Of a stretch of 64,000 nt of DNA, positions 8,887 to 17,177 are shown in pieces (the first letter of the stretch is position 1; each line of letters starts with the position of its first letter). Under the pieces are notes generated by a model. The model made no database searches, had not been told where the DNA came from, and saw only the letters and a program-made list of their open reading frames with translations. The DNA is from Chryseobacterium gleum (GTDB taxonomy: Bacteria > Bacteroidota > Bacteroidia > Flavobacteriales > BACL11), in NCBI GenBank assembly GCA_945865535.1, contig CAMBDW010000004.1:1-64000 (forward strand). The letters run 5' to 3'. A program made the translations under genes and the position numbers.

Positions 8887-10015
8887 ATGGCTTTTTAAAT
8901 ATGGGGCAGTTATTTTTCTATTTAATACCGTATTATTGGCGATAGAGAGAACCAATACTATTGGTGATCAGGTTTTTTTAGTATTAACGGCCGTGTATGC
9001 TATAGCGTTACTTATTAATCCTCAGCAGATAAAGAATGTTCTTTTTCATAAAGCATTTTCTTTTTTGTTAATTCTAAACCTTTTAAATGTATTATATTTT
9101 TTAATATTTCATTCCATTAATGATATACAGGCAATAAAGTATTTATTAGCAAGAGGAATCCAGTTTTCAATTATATCGCTAGCCATTTATTTTAATTATG
9201 AATATTACAAAACAAAGTTTCTCGATCATTTGATTTATTTGATTGTATTTATTGTATTGGTTGGCTTACTTTTAAATGCAGATTTATTTTCTGGTAGATA
9301 TGTGGGGCTAATATGGAATTCTAATATGTTGGCCTCATTTACCTCTTTGGCATTTGCAACTTTATTTTTAAAGCAGAAAAAGCACTCAAGATTTGAAGTT
9401 TTTTTGCTATTACTTTTGTTTGTGATTTCTATTAGTACTGGCTCTAGGGGTGTATTGCTTCCTCTTACTTTAGCATTTCTTTTTAAATACGGTTTTTCTA
9501 ATCGTAATGTAGTTTATTCTTTTTTAGCTTTATCGGTTTACTTTTTAATAATAAATATTGAGCTTGAAACAAGTATAAATCGTTTTGCCTCTCAAAGCTT
9601 ATTTAATGATAGATTATTGCAATATCAATATGCTTATGAAACTATTTTACAACAACCTTTTTTTGGTTTTGGGCTAGATAAATATGCGTATATTGATTCT
9701 CGTGTTATTCCGGATTATTTAAGAGCCTATAATGTTACTGCTCATAATGGATATTTTGCTATTCTTACTCAATATGGGCTTATATTTGGGTCTATAATTC
9801 TATTTATAATTTTTAGAAAAACTGTTCAAGTATCAACTTGGTTTAAACAATCTTTTGAGACTGAGAGAGCTTATTTATTTATAATAATCTCCTGTCTTTT
9901 TGCAGCAGTATATGAAACTATGATTACTGGAATTAATGAGTTTCATACCATTTTATTTTGGTTTGGATTAGCCTTTTTATCATATTCTAAATTTATCACT
10001 GAGCATGAAAATTAG
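8879..10015 (+). CDS. O-antigen polymerase/ligase-like membrane protein (Wzy/WaaL type)
   Basis: Probably joins repeat units or transfers the finished chain in the periplasm. About ten to twelve hydrophobic segments are interrupted by a larger periplasmic loop (from about residue 215) that contains GFGLDKYAYI and, further on, the TAHNGYFAILTQYGLIFG block characteristic of the Wzy_C/O-antigen ligase family, with its conserved His. I chose ATG 8879 (MIKWLFKYG) because an 8-base overlap with the upstream gene is the local habit; an upstream ATG at 8804 would lie deep inside that gene and add non-hydrophobic residues. Confidence 0.75.
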   Translation: MIKWLFKYGAVIFLFNTVLLAIERTNTIGDQVFLVLTAVYAIALLINPQQIKNVLFHKAFSFLLILNLLNVLYFLIFHSINDIQAIKYLLARGIQFSIISLAIYFNYEYYKTKFLDHLIYLIVFIVLVGLLLNADLFSGRYVGLIWNSNMLASFTSLAFATLFLKQKKHSRFEVFLLLLLFVISISTGSRGVLLPLTLAFLFKYGFSNRNVVYSFLALSVYFLIINIELETSINRFASQSLFNDRLLQYQYAYETILQQPFFGFGLDKYAYIDSRVIPDYLRAYNVTAHNGYFAILTQYGLIFGSIILFIIFRKTVQVSTWFKQSFETERAYLFIIISCLFAAVYETMITGINEFHTILFWFGLAFLSYSKFITEHEN

Positions 10016-11042
10016 AATTATTTCGGAAATAAAAGAGTTGTATTCAATCAAAGATGATTGGGATGATTTATATTCTAAAGCAGATTATAGCACTTTTCAG
10101 TCATTTGAGTTTAATTATTATTCTTGGCTAACGGAATTAAGTAAAGCTAAAGGGAATCAGCTATGTGTTATTTTGTTAACAACCAATGAAAGAGCGTGTG
10201 CTATTCTTCCTTTATATATTGACTTTAAAAAAAGATTGCGGTTTATAAATGATAAACATGCTGATTTTTGTGATGTATTATCAAATGAAAAATTTGATTT
10301 TGAAGATATTTTGTCTGAGATTAGAAAGCATTTTAAACTTTACTCTGTGCACTTTATTAATTTAACAGAAGATTCTTTTTTATATGCTTTATATAAGAAA
10401 AAAGTATGGAAAAATAGCCTTTTAAAATCCTTTGAGAAGTACTCGACATTAAATTTAGATAAAGGTACTTTTCCTTATAATGTGCTAAAATACACATCAA
10501 AACAAAAAACTGAATTTAGGAGAATTAAAAAAAAGAGTGCTGAAAATACGCATCATTTTTTGTTAAAAGACAACTCCAATTTTCCCATTCAGGACATCTA
10601 TCAGCTTAAAGAAAGAATGATAGGGTTAGGGCTAAGAAAAGCGAATTTCTTAAATGAAGATAGATTAATACTTCTGAAAGAATTGTATAATTCTAATAGG
10701 ATGATTGTAAGTATGGTGAAGAGTAAGAGTAATATTTGCGCAATTTCATTTATTTTAAGAAATACTAATGAATACTTGTTCTGGATTGATATGTATGATA
10801 ATTCTAAAATGATAAATATCTACAATTACATTTCATTTATAGAGCGCATCTCACAAGAAAATAATACAAAAATAAACTTTGGTAGAGGGGTATATGATTA
10901 TAAGGTTACAAATTTTAAGCCAGATATCAAGCAGCTGTTTGCATTCTATATCTTCTCAAATAAGCTGCAGTTATTGATTTTTCTGTTTGTAGATAACATC
11001 AAGGAGATTTTAAAATCAATCTATAAAAAAATAAAAAGATGA
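10005..11042 (+). CDS. GNAT/FemAB-fold acyltransferase-like protein (CelD/BcsL type)
   Basis: Likely acylates an amino sugar or other glycan component. The layout matches the CelD/BcsL acyltransferase family: an N-terminal WDDLYSKADYSTFQSFEF segment, an aromatic-rich middle, and near the C-terminus YLFWIDMYDNS followed by INFGRGVYDYKVTNFKP, where FGRGxxxYK is the usual signature. 345 residues is normal. It overlaps both neighbours (11 and 4 bases). The acyl donor and substrate are unknown. Confidence 0.65.
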   Translation: MKIRIISEIKELYSIKDDWDDLYSKADYSTFQSFEFNYYSWLTELSKAKGNQLCVILLTTNERACAILPLYIDFKKRLRFINDKHADFCDVLSNEKFDFEDILSEIRKHFKLYSVHFINLTEDSFLYALYKKKVWKNSLLKSFEKYSTLNLDKGTFPYNVLKYTSKQKTEFRRIKKKSAENTHHFLLKDNSNFPIQDIYQLKERMIGLGLRKANFLNEDRLILLKELYNSNRMIVSMVKSKSNICAISFILRNTNEYLFWIDMYDNSKMINIYNYISFIERISQENNTKINFGRGVYDYKVTNFKPDIKQLFAFYIFSNKLQLLIFLFVDNIKEILKSIYKKIKR

Positions 11043-12094
11043 AAGTATTTTGTTATTTTGTAGAGCCCGCCTTATATACACTTGATTTAGCAAAAAATAT
11101 TTATGTAAAAAATAACATTGATTATGGCTTTATAAACTCCAGCACTTTAGTTAAATCAGAGGAAAAAACAGCTAAGATATTTTTAGATAATTTAACTTTT
11201 TTCTCTAAATTGAAATTTCTAATTACTACTTATAATAACAATGATTTTATTATTGTAAATGGGTATAATAATTATCCTTTTATTGTAACTTTTATTTTGA
11301 ATCTATTTTCATTTAATAGAAAATATATTGCGACTGAATCAGATACTCAATTCAGTATTCCAAAGAGTCCATTAAAACGCTTTGTTAAATGGATATATTT
11401 ATCAATAATATTTCGCAATAAATTTATTTTAGGTTTTGCAGGAGGCAGTTTTTCTCACAAGGATTTATTCATACATTATGGAATGAAAGAGAATAGAATA
11501 TTTTTAATGCCAATGATGGTGGACAACTCAAAATTTTATCAAGAAGAAAAGCTGTTTCCGGAGATATTTACCTTTTTGTATGTTGGCAGATTAGTAAAAC
11601 ATAAAAATGTAGAAAATTTGATACAACAATTTAATCAGAACTTTTCTGATAAAAGTGCAGTTCTAAAAATTATTGGTAGTGGTGAGCAAGAAAATTATTT
11701 GAAGAATAAATACAGTTCACAAAAAGTGATTTTTTTAGGCAAACTATTTAATGATGATTTAATAGCTGAATTTAGAAATGCTAGTTGCTTTGTTTGCCCT
11801 TCAGAATTTGAACCATGGGGATTGGTTGTAAATGAGGCCTTATCTTCAACTTTACCAGTTATTACAACTAAAGAAGTTGGTGCAAATAATGATTTGATTA
11901 ATGGTAAAAGTACCGGAATGATTGCATCAAATATGCACGAGTTTGGGGAGTGTATGTTGAATTTGTATAATGATGCAGATTTATTAATGCAATTTTCAAA
12001 AAATGCCTCTGATTTAATGAGAAATCATTGGAATTATGCTTTGTATGATAAATGTTTACAAGATGCAATTAAAAAAGTGGAGCAATGGCAATAG
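11039..12094 (+). CDS. Glycosyltransferase family 4
   Basis: A third GT4 enzyme. The donor-binding half is clear: TFLYVGRLVKHKNVENLIQ, LKIIGSGEQENYL, VIFLGKL and the EX7E block SEFEPWGLVVNEALSSTLPV. The N-terminal half has NGYNNYPFI and a GGSFSHKDLFIHYGM block usual for the acceptor domain. The ATG overlaps the previous stop (ATGA) and the end overlaps the deacetylase gene by 10 bases. Sugar specificity is not readable. Confidence 0.85.
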   Translation: MKVFCYFVEPALYTLDLAKNIYVKNNIDYGFINSSTLVKSEEKTAKIFLDNLTFFSKLKFLITTYNNNDFIIVNGYNNYPFIVTFILNLFSFNRKYIATESDTQFSIPKSPLKRFVKWIYLSIIFRNKFILGFAGGSFSHKDLFIHYGMKENRIFLMPMMVDNSKFYQEEKLFPEIFTFLYVGRLVKHKNVENLIQQFNQNFSDKSAVLKIIGSGEQENYLKNKYSSQKVIFLGKLFNDDLIAEFRNASCFVCPSEFEPWGLVVNEALSSTLPVITTKEVGANNDLINGKSTGMIASNMHEFGECMLNLYNDADLLMQFSKNASDLMRNHWNYALYDKCLQDAIKKVEQWQ

Positions 12095-12819
12095 ACTCAT
12101 TAGTTAGAATATTAATTATTCGAATTTGTTCTCTTTTTTATTTTAAAAATAGGAGTAAGGTGATTTTTTATCATGATATTCATTCTAAGAAGAAATATAC
12201 TAATATGTCAACTGCTATTCAACTTTTTGCGAATCATATTCAGATTATTAGAGAAAGTGGCTATGAAGTAGTGCCTGAAATAACAAATGAATACGGGCAA
12301 ATTGAGATTTGTTTTGATGATGCCTTCTTAGGATTGTATGAAAATATTGGTTTCTTAAAACAGCAAAATATACCTGTTCACTTATTTGTTATTTCTTCTT
12401 ATCTAGAGAGAGAAAATTACATCAATGAAAAACAATTAATGGAACTTAGTAAATTAGACATAATTAAAATCTCCTCTCATACCCATACCCATAAAATTTT
12501 AAATCAGCTTGATGAGAATGAGCTACTAAGAGAATTGAAAGAGTCAAAAGAGATTCTTGAAGATTTATTAAATGCTACGGTAGATTCAATTTGTTATCCT
12601 GAAGGAAAGTTTGATAAAAAAACAATTCATATTGCAAAAAAAGTTGGCTATAAAAAGCAATATTCTTCTTTGCCTGGTTTTTTTGCTGATAAGTTTGAAG
12701 ATGGTGTTGTTAGAAGAAGTTTGGTGCAATTTGCTCTAGAGAAAGAATTTAAAGCCATACTAAAAGGTGGCGATCATATTTTAGCATTTTGGTATAAACT
12801 AAAACATTTTAAGAGATGA
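12085..12819 (+). CDS. Polysaccharide deacetylase (NodB/CE4-like)
   Basis: Probably removes N- or O-acetyl groups from a sugar. CE4 motifs are present in order: YHDIH (residues 29-33), the metal and catalytic Asp pair in EICFDDAF (Asp78, Asp79), the HxxxH metal site in SSHTHTHK (His132 and His136), and CYPEGKFD in place of the usual RxPxG motif. No signal peptide is obvious; the short hydrophobic N-terminus may anchor it. It lies between two GT4 genes and overlaps both. Confidence 0.8.
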   Translation: MAIDSLVRILIIRICSLFYFKNRSKVIFYHDIHSKKKYTNMSTAIQLFANHIQIIRESGYEVVPEITNEYGQIEICFDDAFLGLYENIGFLKQQNIPVHLFVISSYLERENYINEKQLMELSKLDIIKISSHTHTHKILNQLDENELLRELKESKEILEDLLNATVDSICYPEGKFDKKTIHIAKKVGYKKQYSSLPGFFADKFEDGVVRRSLVQFALEKEFKAILKGGDHILAFWYKLKHFKR

Positions 12820-13973
12820 GAATTTGTTTAGTAACATCTTCTTTCTATCCTGCAACTTTTTATGGCGGCCCAATTTCTGCTACATGGGATTTATCACAAG
12901 AATTAGCAAAGAAAGATGTGGAGATGTATATATCTACTACTAACGCTAATGGAAATTCTAGATTAAAAGTTAACACAAATAGATTTATTAAACAAAAGGA
13001 AAAACTGTTTGTAAAGTATTATCACGAGCAATTTATAAATAGATTTTCTCTAGCTTTTATTTTCGGTATTTGGAATGATATCAGAAAAGCAGATGTAGTG
13101 TATATCCAATATTTGTTTCATTATACTGTTTTATTTTCTTTATTGTTTAGTAGAATTCAGACTAAAGAGATTATAATTTGTCCAAGAGGTAGTTTAGGAG
13201 AGTGGGGATTGAGGTATAAAAAGAAATACTTTAAGAAAGCTTGGTTATTTCTATTTGTAAATCCATTTATAAAGAGTGTAATTTTTCAAGCATCCTCATA
13301 TATTGAGAAGGATGATATTCTAATAAATTTTTCAAAAGCAAAAGTTGAAATCATTAATGATGGAGTTGATTTTTTATCTTTTCAGGAATTTAATAAATAT
13401 GAGAAGAATGCTTTATTAGAAAAGTATACAAATACTAAATGTGAAGCTATTTCAAACATCTTCTTCTCTATTGGAAGATTACATGCCATTAAAGCTTTTG
13501 GTGTGCTGATTGATGCTTTTTCACTCTTTATTAAAGAGGATACAAATGCTAAATTAATTATTGCTGGAGGTGATGATGGGGTAGGAGAAAAGTTAAAACA
13601 GCAAATTATTGATTTAAAATTACAAGACTCCGTTTTTCTAATTGGAGCTATTGATTTTGAAGATAAAAAAACACTTTTCAATAATTGTGATTATTTTACT
13701 TTGGCATCTGAATTTGAGAGTTTTGGAATTGTAGTAGCTGAGGCATTAGCTTGTGGCAAACCAATAGTTCTTTCTAATAAAACACCTTGGAAAGATTTAG
13801 AAAAGAATAAATGTGGTATTTTAGTTGATAATGAAAAAAATAGTTTTTCTAATGCGTTTTCAAAAGTTATAAAAGAAAAGTACGATAGTAAAGCGATTAA
13901 AAATTATATTCAATCCAATTATGATTGGAGTATTATTACAGATTGTTTTTTAGCTAATATAAAAAATAAGTAG
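12816..13973 (+). CDS. Glycosyltransferase family 4
   Basis: A fourth GT4 enzyme, 385 residues. The acceptor-side loop SSFYPATFYGGPISATW is typical of GT4 proteins that begin with a glycine-rich site. Later blocks are ICPRGSLGEWGL, INDGVDFLSF, FFSIGRLHAIKAFGVLIDAF, KLIIAGGDDGVGE and the EX7E motif SEFESFGIVVAEALACGKPI. It starts with an ATGA overlap and its TAG is followed immediately by the next ATG. Confidence 0.85.
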   Translation: MRICLVTSSFYPATFYGGPISATWDLSQELAKKDVEMYISTTNANGNSRLKVNTNRFIKQKEKLFVKYYHEQFINRFSLAFIFGIWNDIRKADVVYIQYLFHYTVLFSLLFSRIQTKEIIICPRGSLGEWGLRYKKKYFKKAWLFLFVNPFIKSVIFQASSYIEKDDILINFSKAKVEIINDGVDFLSFQEFNKYEKNALLEKYTNTKCEAISNIFFSIGRLHAIKAFGVLIDAFSLFIKEDTNAKLIIAGGDDGVGEKLKQQIIDLKLQDSVFLIGAIDFEDKKTLFNNCDYFTLASEFESFGIVVAEALACGKPIVLSNKTPWKDLEKNKCGILVDNEKNSFSNAFSKVIKEKYDSKAIKNYIQSNYDWSIITDCFLANIKNK

Positions 13974-15698
13974 ATGTATATTTTAGGAATTAATGCATAT
14001 CATGGAGATTCTTCAGCTTGCCTACTTAAGGACGGAATAGTAGTTTGTGCAACTGAGGAAGAGCGTATTAGACGTATTAAGCATTGGGCTGGGTTTCCCT
14101 CACAGGCAATAAAATTTTGTTTGGAAGATGAAGGAATCAGTATTGAGCAAGTAAATTACATTACCATTTCAAGAGATCCGAAATCTAATTTTTACAAGAA
14201 AATATTACATGCTTTAAGATATTCAATGAGCATTTCTGTAATTTGGGATAGATTGGGAAACTTCAAAAAAGTGAGTTCAGTAAAGCAGGAGTTAGCAAAT
14301 CTATTTCATCTTCCTATATCTTCTATTAAGGCAGAGGTTCATAATATTGAACATCACAGAAGCCATATTGCATCTTCTTTTTTTGCTTCTCCTTTTAAAG
14401 AATCTGCCATTTTATCAATTGATGGTTTTGGAGATTTTACTTCTACTATAACTGCTGTTGGTTCGGACAATAAGTTTAAAGTTTTAAAAGAAGTAAATTA
14501 TCCTCATTCCTTAGGTGTATTTTATACAGCTGTAACACAATTTTTAGGTTTTCCTAATTATGGTGATGAGTATAAAGTTATGGGACTAGCCCCTTATGGG
14601 AAGCCAAAATATTTAAAAGAGCTAGAACAAATACTGAAGCTCTCAGATGATGGGTTTTTTAAGTTAAATAAAAAGTACTTTAAACATTTTAAAGAAGGTG
14701 TTGCAATGGATTGGGAAGGAGGTAGTCCAACTATTGAATCCTTATTTACTAAAGATTGGGAAGATTTATTTGGAAAATCAAGAGAAAAAGGAGCTAAATT
14801 GGAGCAATGGCATATCGATTTAGCAACTTCTGCACAAAAATTTACTGAAAAAGTTATTTTTCATATACTTAATCATTTACACAAAGAAACTGGCTCTGAG
14901 AATATATGTATAGCTGGAGGAGTAGCTCAAAATTCAGTTACCAATGGTAGAATTTTGGAAAATACTCCATTCAAAAATATTTACATTCCTTCAGCAGGAC
15001 ATGATGCCGGAACTTCAATTGGCTCTGCATTATTTCTTTATAATCAGCTATTAGGAAATGCTAGGATGCCAGAAATTACATCTGCTTATTTCGGCAGTAA
15101 GTTTAATCATGAAGAAATTATTAAAGTTTTAGATAAAGAGGGCGTAACATACACTATTGTATCTGATGATGATTTATTTGAAAGAGTTTCAGATAAGTTA
15201 GTAGATGGAGGTGTTGTAGGATGGTTTCAAGGAAGAGCTGAATTTGGTCCTAGAGCTTTAGGAAATAGGTCTATTTTAGTTGATCCTAGAAGAAAAGATG
15301 CAAAAGACTTGTTAAATGAAAAAATTAAAAGGAGAGAGAGTTTTAGACCATTTGCTCCTTCAATTTTAAAGGAGTCAGTAAGTGATTATTTTGTGCAAAA
15401 CTATACGGTTCCTTTTATGGAGAAGGTTTTTGATATCAAAAAGGAGAAATATGAACAGATTCCTGCTGTAACTCATGTTGATGGTACGGGCAGGTTACAA
15501 TCAGTTGATAAGGATGTGTCTCCAAGATATCATAGATTAATCTCTAAATTTGCTGAAAAAACAGGAGTGCCTATTTTGTTAAATACTTCATTTAATGAAA
15601 ATGAACCCATAGTAAATAAGCCTGAGGAAGCATTAGCTTGTTTTTTAAGGACAAAAATGGATATGCTAGTAATGGAAAATATAATTATTGAAAGATAA
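13974..15698 (+). CDS. Carbamoyltransferase (NodU/TobZ family)
   Basis: Likely carbamoylates a sugar hydroxyl using carbamoyl phosphate and ATP. The N-terminal Kae1/TsaD-like half has ILGINAYHGDSSACLL (from residue 3), EEERIRRIKHWAGFP, the EHHRSHIASSFFASPF metal-binding block and SIDGFGDF. CIAGGVAQNSVTNGRI follows in the second part of that domain. The C-terminal half carries GWFQGRAEFGPRALGNRSIL (about residues 416-435) and LNTSFNENEPIV, both diagnostic for this family. 574 residues is the expected size. It overlaps by one base a 50-residue gene that follows. Confidence 0.92.
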   Translation: MYILGINAYHGDSSACLLKDGIVVCATEEERIRRIKHWAGFPSQAIKFCLEDEGISIEQVNYITISRDPKSNFYKKILHALRYSMSISVIWDRLGNFKKVSSVKQELANLFHLPISSIKAEVHNIEHHRSHIASSFFASPFKESAILSIDGFGDFTSTITAVGSDNKFKVLKEVNYPHSLGVFYTAVTQFLGFPNYGDEYKVMGLAPYGKPKYLKELEQILKLSDDGFFKLNKKYFKHFKEGVAMDWEGGSPTIESLFTKDWEDLFGKSREKGAKLEQWHIDLATSAQKFTEKVIFHILNHLHKETGSENICIAGGVAQNSVTNGRILENTPFKNIYIPSAGHDAGTSIGSALFLYNQLLGNARMPEITSAYFGSKFNHEEIIKVLDKEGVTYTIVSDDDLFERVSDKLVDGGVVGWFQGRAEFGPRALGNRSILVDPRRKDAKDLLNEKIKRRESFRPFAPSILKESVSDYFVQNYTVPFMEKVFDIKKEKYEQIPAVTHVDGTGRLQSVDKDVSPRYHRLISKFAEKTGVPILLNTSFNENEPIVNKPEEALACFLRTKMDMLVMENIIIER

Positions 15699-15850
15699 TG
15701 TCTGAACCCACATTTTATGATATCACTCCTTTTGAGTATGTTTGCTCTTCTAAAGCAGAAATAATTACCAATATGAATCCACTCTTAAAAGAGTTAATGG
15801 AGCAAAATTCAGCTAATTGTCATGTTTTTATTATAAGAAAGAATGCTTAA
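15698..15850 (+). CDS. Small unrecognised protein (50 residues)
   Basis: The frame starts with ATG overlapping the carbamoyltransferase stop by one base and its TAA lies 8 bases inside the following glycosyltransferase gene. This is exactly the overlap style of every other junction in the cluster, which is the main reason to call it real. The product begins MSEPTFYDITPFEYV, is soluble, mildly acidic, with two cysteines and a basic end (FIIRKNA), and has no membrane segment. I recognise no family. It is not like the small membrane protein that often accompanies carbamoyltransferases. It could be a partner of either neighbour or a remnant. Confidence 0.55.
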   Translation: MSEPTFYDITPFEYVCSSKAEIITNMNPLLKELMEQNSANCHVFIIRKNA

Positions 15851-16613
15851 AGATCCTAAAATATCAATTATTACTGTTGCTTTTAATAGTTCGAAAACTA
15901 TTAAAGGAACCATAGAAAGTATCATCTCTCAAGATTATAATAATATAGAGTATTTAATTATTGATGGAGGTTCTAAAGATGGAACAATGGAAATCGTTAA
16001 GTCCTATTCTGAGCATGTAAAATACTATGTTTCTGAGCCAGATAATGGCATATATGACGCAATGAATAAAGGAATAAGGGCTGCTACTGGAGATGTAATT
16101 GGCATTCTTAATTCTGATGATTTTTATCCAAATAGTTTTGTGCTCAGTAATGTTGCAAAATTATTTAAGAAGTACAGTTGTGATGCTGTTTATGGCGATT
16201 TGGTTTATGTTAAAGCTGATAGTATTAATAAAATCATAAGATATTGGCAAGCTGGAGAATACACTACTTCAAAAATTAAAAATGGTTGGATGTTGCCTCA
16301 TCCCACATTTTTTGTAAAAAAGAAAATTTATAAAAGATATGGTTTGTATGATACGGACTTGAAATCTGCTGCTGATTATGAGATGATCTTAAAATTGCTT
16401 TATAAACACAATATCTCAGTTCATTATCTTCCAATGATATTAGTGAATATGAGAATGGGAGGCGAGAGTAATAAATCTTTTTGGAATCGAATAAAGGCAA
16501 ATAAGCAAGATAGTTTAGCTTGGACAAAAAACCAGTTAAAAAAACCTATGTTTGTTAGACTTAAAAAACCTTTGCAAAAACTAAAGCAATTTTTCTTAAA
16601 ACCAGAAATATAG
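15843..16613 (+). CDS. Glycosyltransferase family 2
   Basis: An inverting GT-A enzyme of the WcaA/WcaE-like group. The start ISIITVAFNSSKTI, the DGGSKDGT block (residues 41-48), EPDNGIYDAMNKGI (65-78) and the metal-binding NSDD (90-93) are all in place, and LPHPTFFVKK with ADYEMILKL give the acceptor side. 256 residues is normal for this group. The final residues are basic (KKPLQKLKQFFLK), suggesting peripheral membrane contact. Its stop is followed directly by the TTG start of the next gene. Confidence 0.88.
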   Translation: MLKDPKISIITVAFNSSKTIKGTIESIISQDYNNIEYLIIDGGSKDGTMEIVKSYSEHVKYYVSEPDNGIYDAMNKGIRAATGDVIGILNSDDFYPNSFVLSNVAKLFKKYSCDAVYGDLVYVKADSINKIIRYWQAGEYTTSKIKNGWMLPHPTFFVKKKIYKRYGLYDTDLKSAADYEMILKLLYKHNISVHYLPMILVNMRMGGESNKSFWNRIKANKQDSLAWTKNQLKKPMFVRLKKPLQKLKQFFLKPEI

Positions 16614-17177
16614 TTGAAAGTTTTAATTGTAGATAATAAGGATTCGTTCACTTATAATATAAAGCATTATGTCAATCATTTTTGTGATGATGTTGATGTG
16701 ATTAGATGTAATACATTACGGGTAGATGATGTGGAAAAGTATGATAAAATCTTATTTTCACCAGGGCCAGGATTACCAAATGAATATCAAATTTTAAATA
16801 CTATTCTTGTTAAATATGGTAGCTCAAAATCAATTTTGGGTATATGTTTGGGCCAACAAGCAATTGCTGAGTTTTACGGCGCTAAACTGCAGAATCTAGC
16901 TGATGCAATGCATGGAATAACTTCTAAAATAAGCCATTTAAATAATTGTAATTTATATAAGGATTTACCTATTTCTTTTCAAATAGGACATTATCATTCC
17001 TGGGTAGTTTGTGATAAAGATTTTCCTGCAGAGTTGGAAATAACTGCTATAAATGACAGTGGCTTGATAATGTCAATAAAACATAAAAAATACGATATTA
17101 AAGCAGTTCAATTTCATCCTGAATCTATTTTAACAGAAAACGGATTGCAGCTAATTAAAAATTGGCTTTTTAATTAG
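16614..17177 (+). CDS. Class I glutamine amidotransferase, TrpG/PabA type
   Basis: Predicted to release ammonia from glutamine for a chorismate-using synthase. The sequence opens VLIVDNKDSFTYN as in TrpG/PabA, has the oxyanion block SPGPGLP (residues 49-55), the nucleophile in GICLGQQA (Cys78), GHYHSW (125-130) and the His-Glu pair in QFHPES (His168, Glu170). The whole triad is present. No ATG is available at the right place: the start is TTG at 16614, immediately after the glycosyltransferase TAG. No TrpE or PabB partner is in the window. It converges with lptD, the two stop codons overlapping. It may be the ordinary folate PabA carried at the end of the glycan transcript, or it may aminate a glycan precursor. 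Confidence 0.85.
   Translation: MKVLIVDNKDSFTYNIKHYVNHFCDDVDVIRCNTLRVDDVEKYDKILFSPGPGLPNEYQILNTILVKYGSSKSILGICLGQQAIAEFYGAKLQNLADAMHGITSKISHLNNCNLYKDLPISFQIGHYHSWVVCDKDFPAELEITAINDSGLIMSIKHKKYDIKAVQFHPESILTENGLQLIKNWLFN

Noticed and set aside
15698-15850. Idea that the 50-residue frame is the small membrane protein (DUF5989 type) that often accompanies carbamoyltransferases
   Set aside because: The product has no hydrophobic segment, so it does not fit that family.
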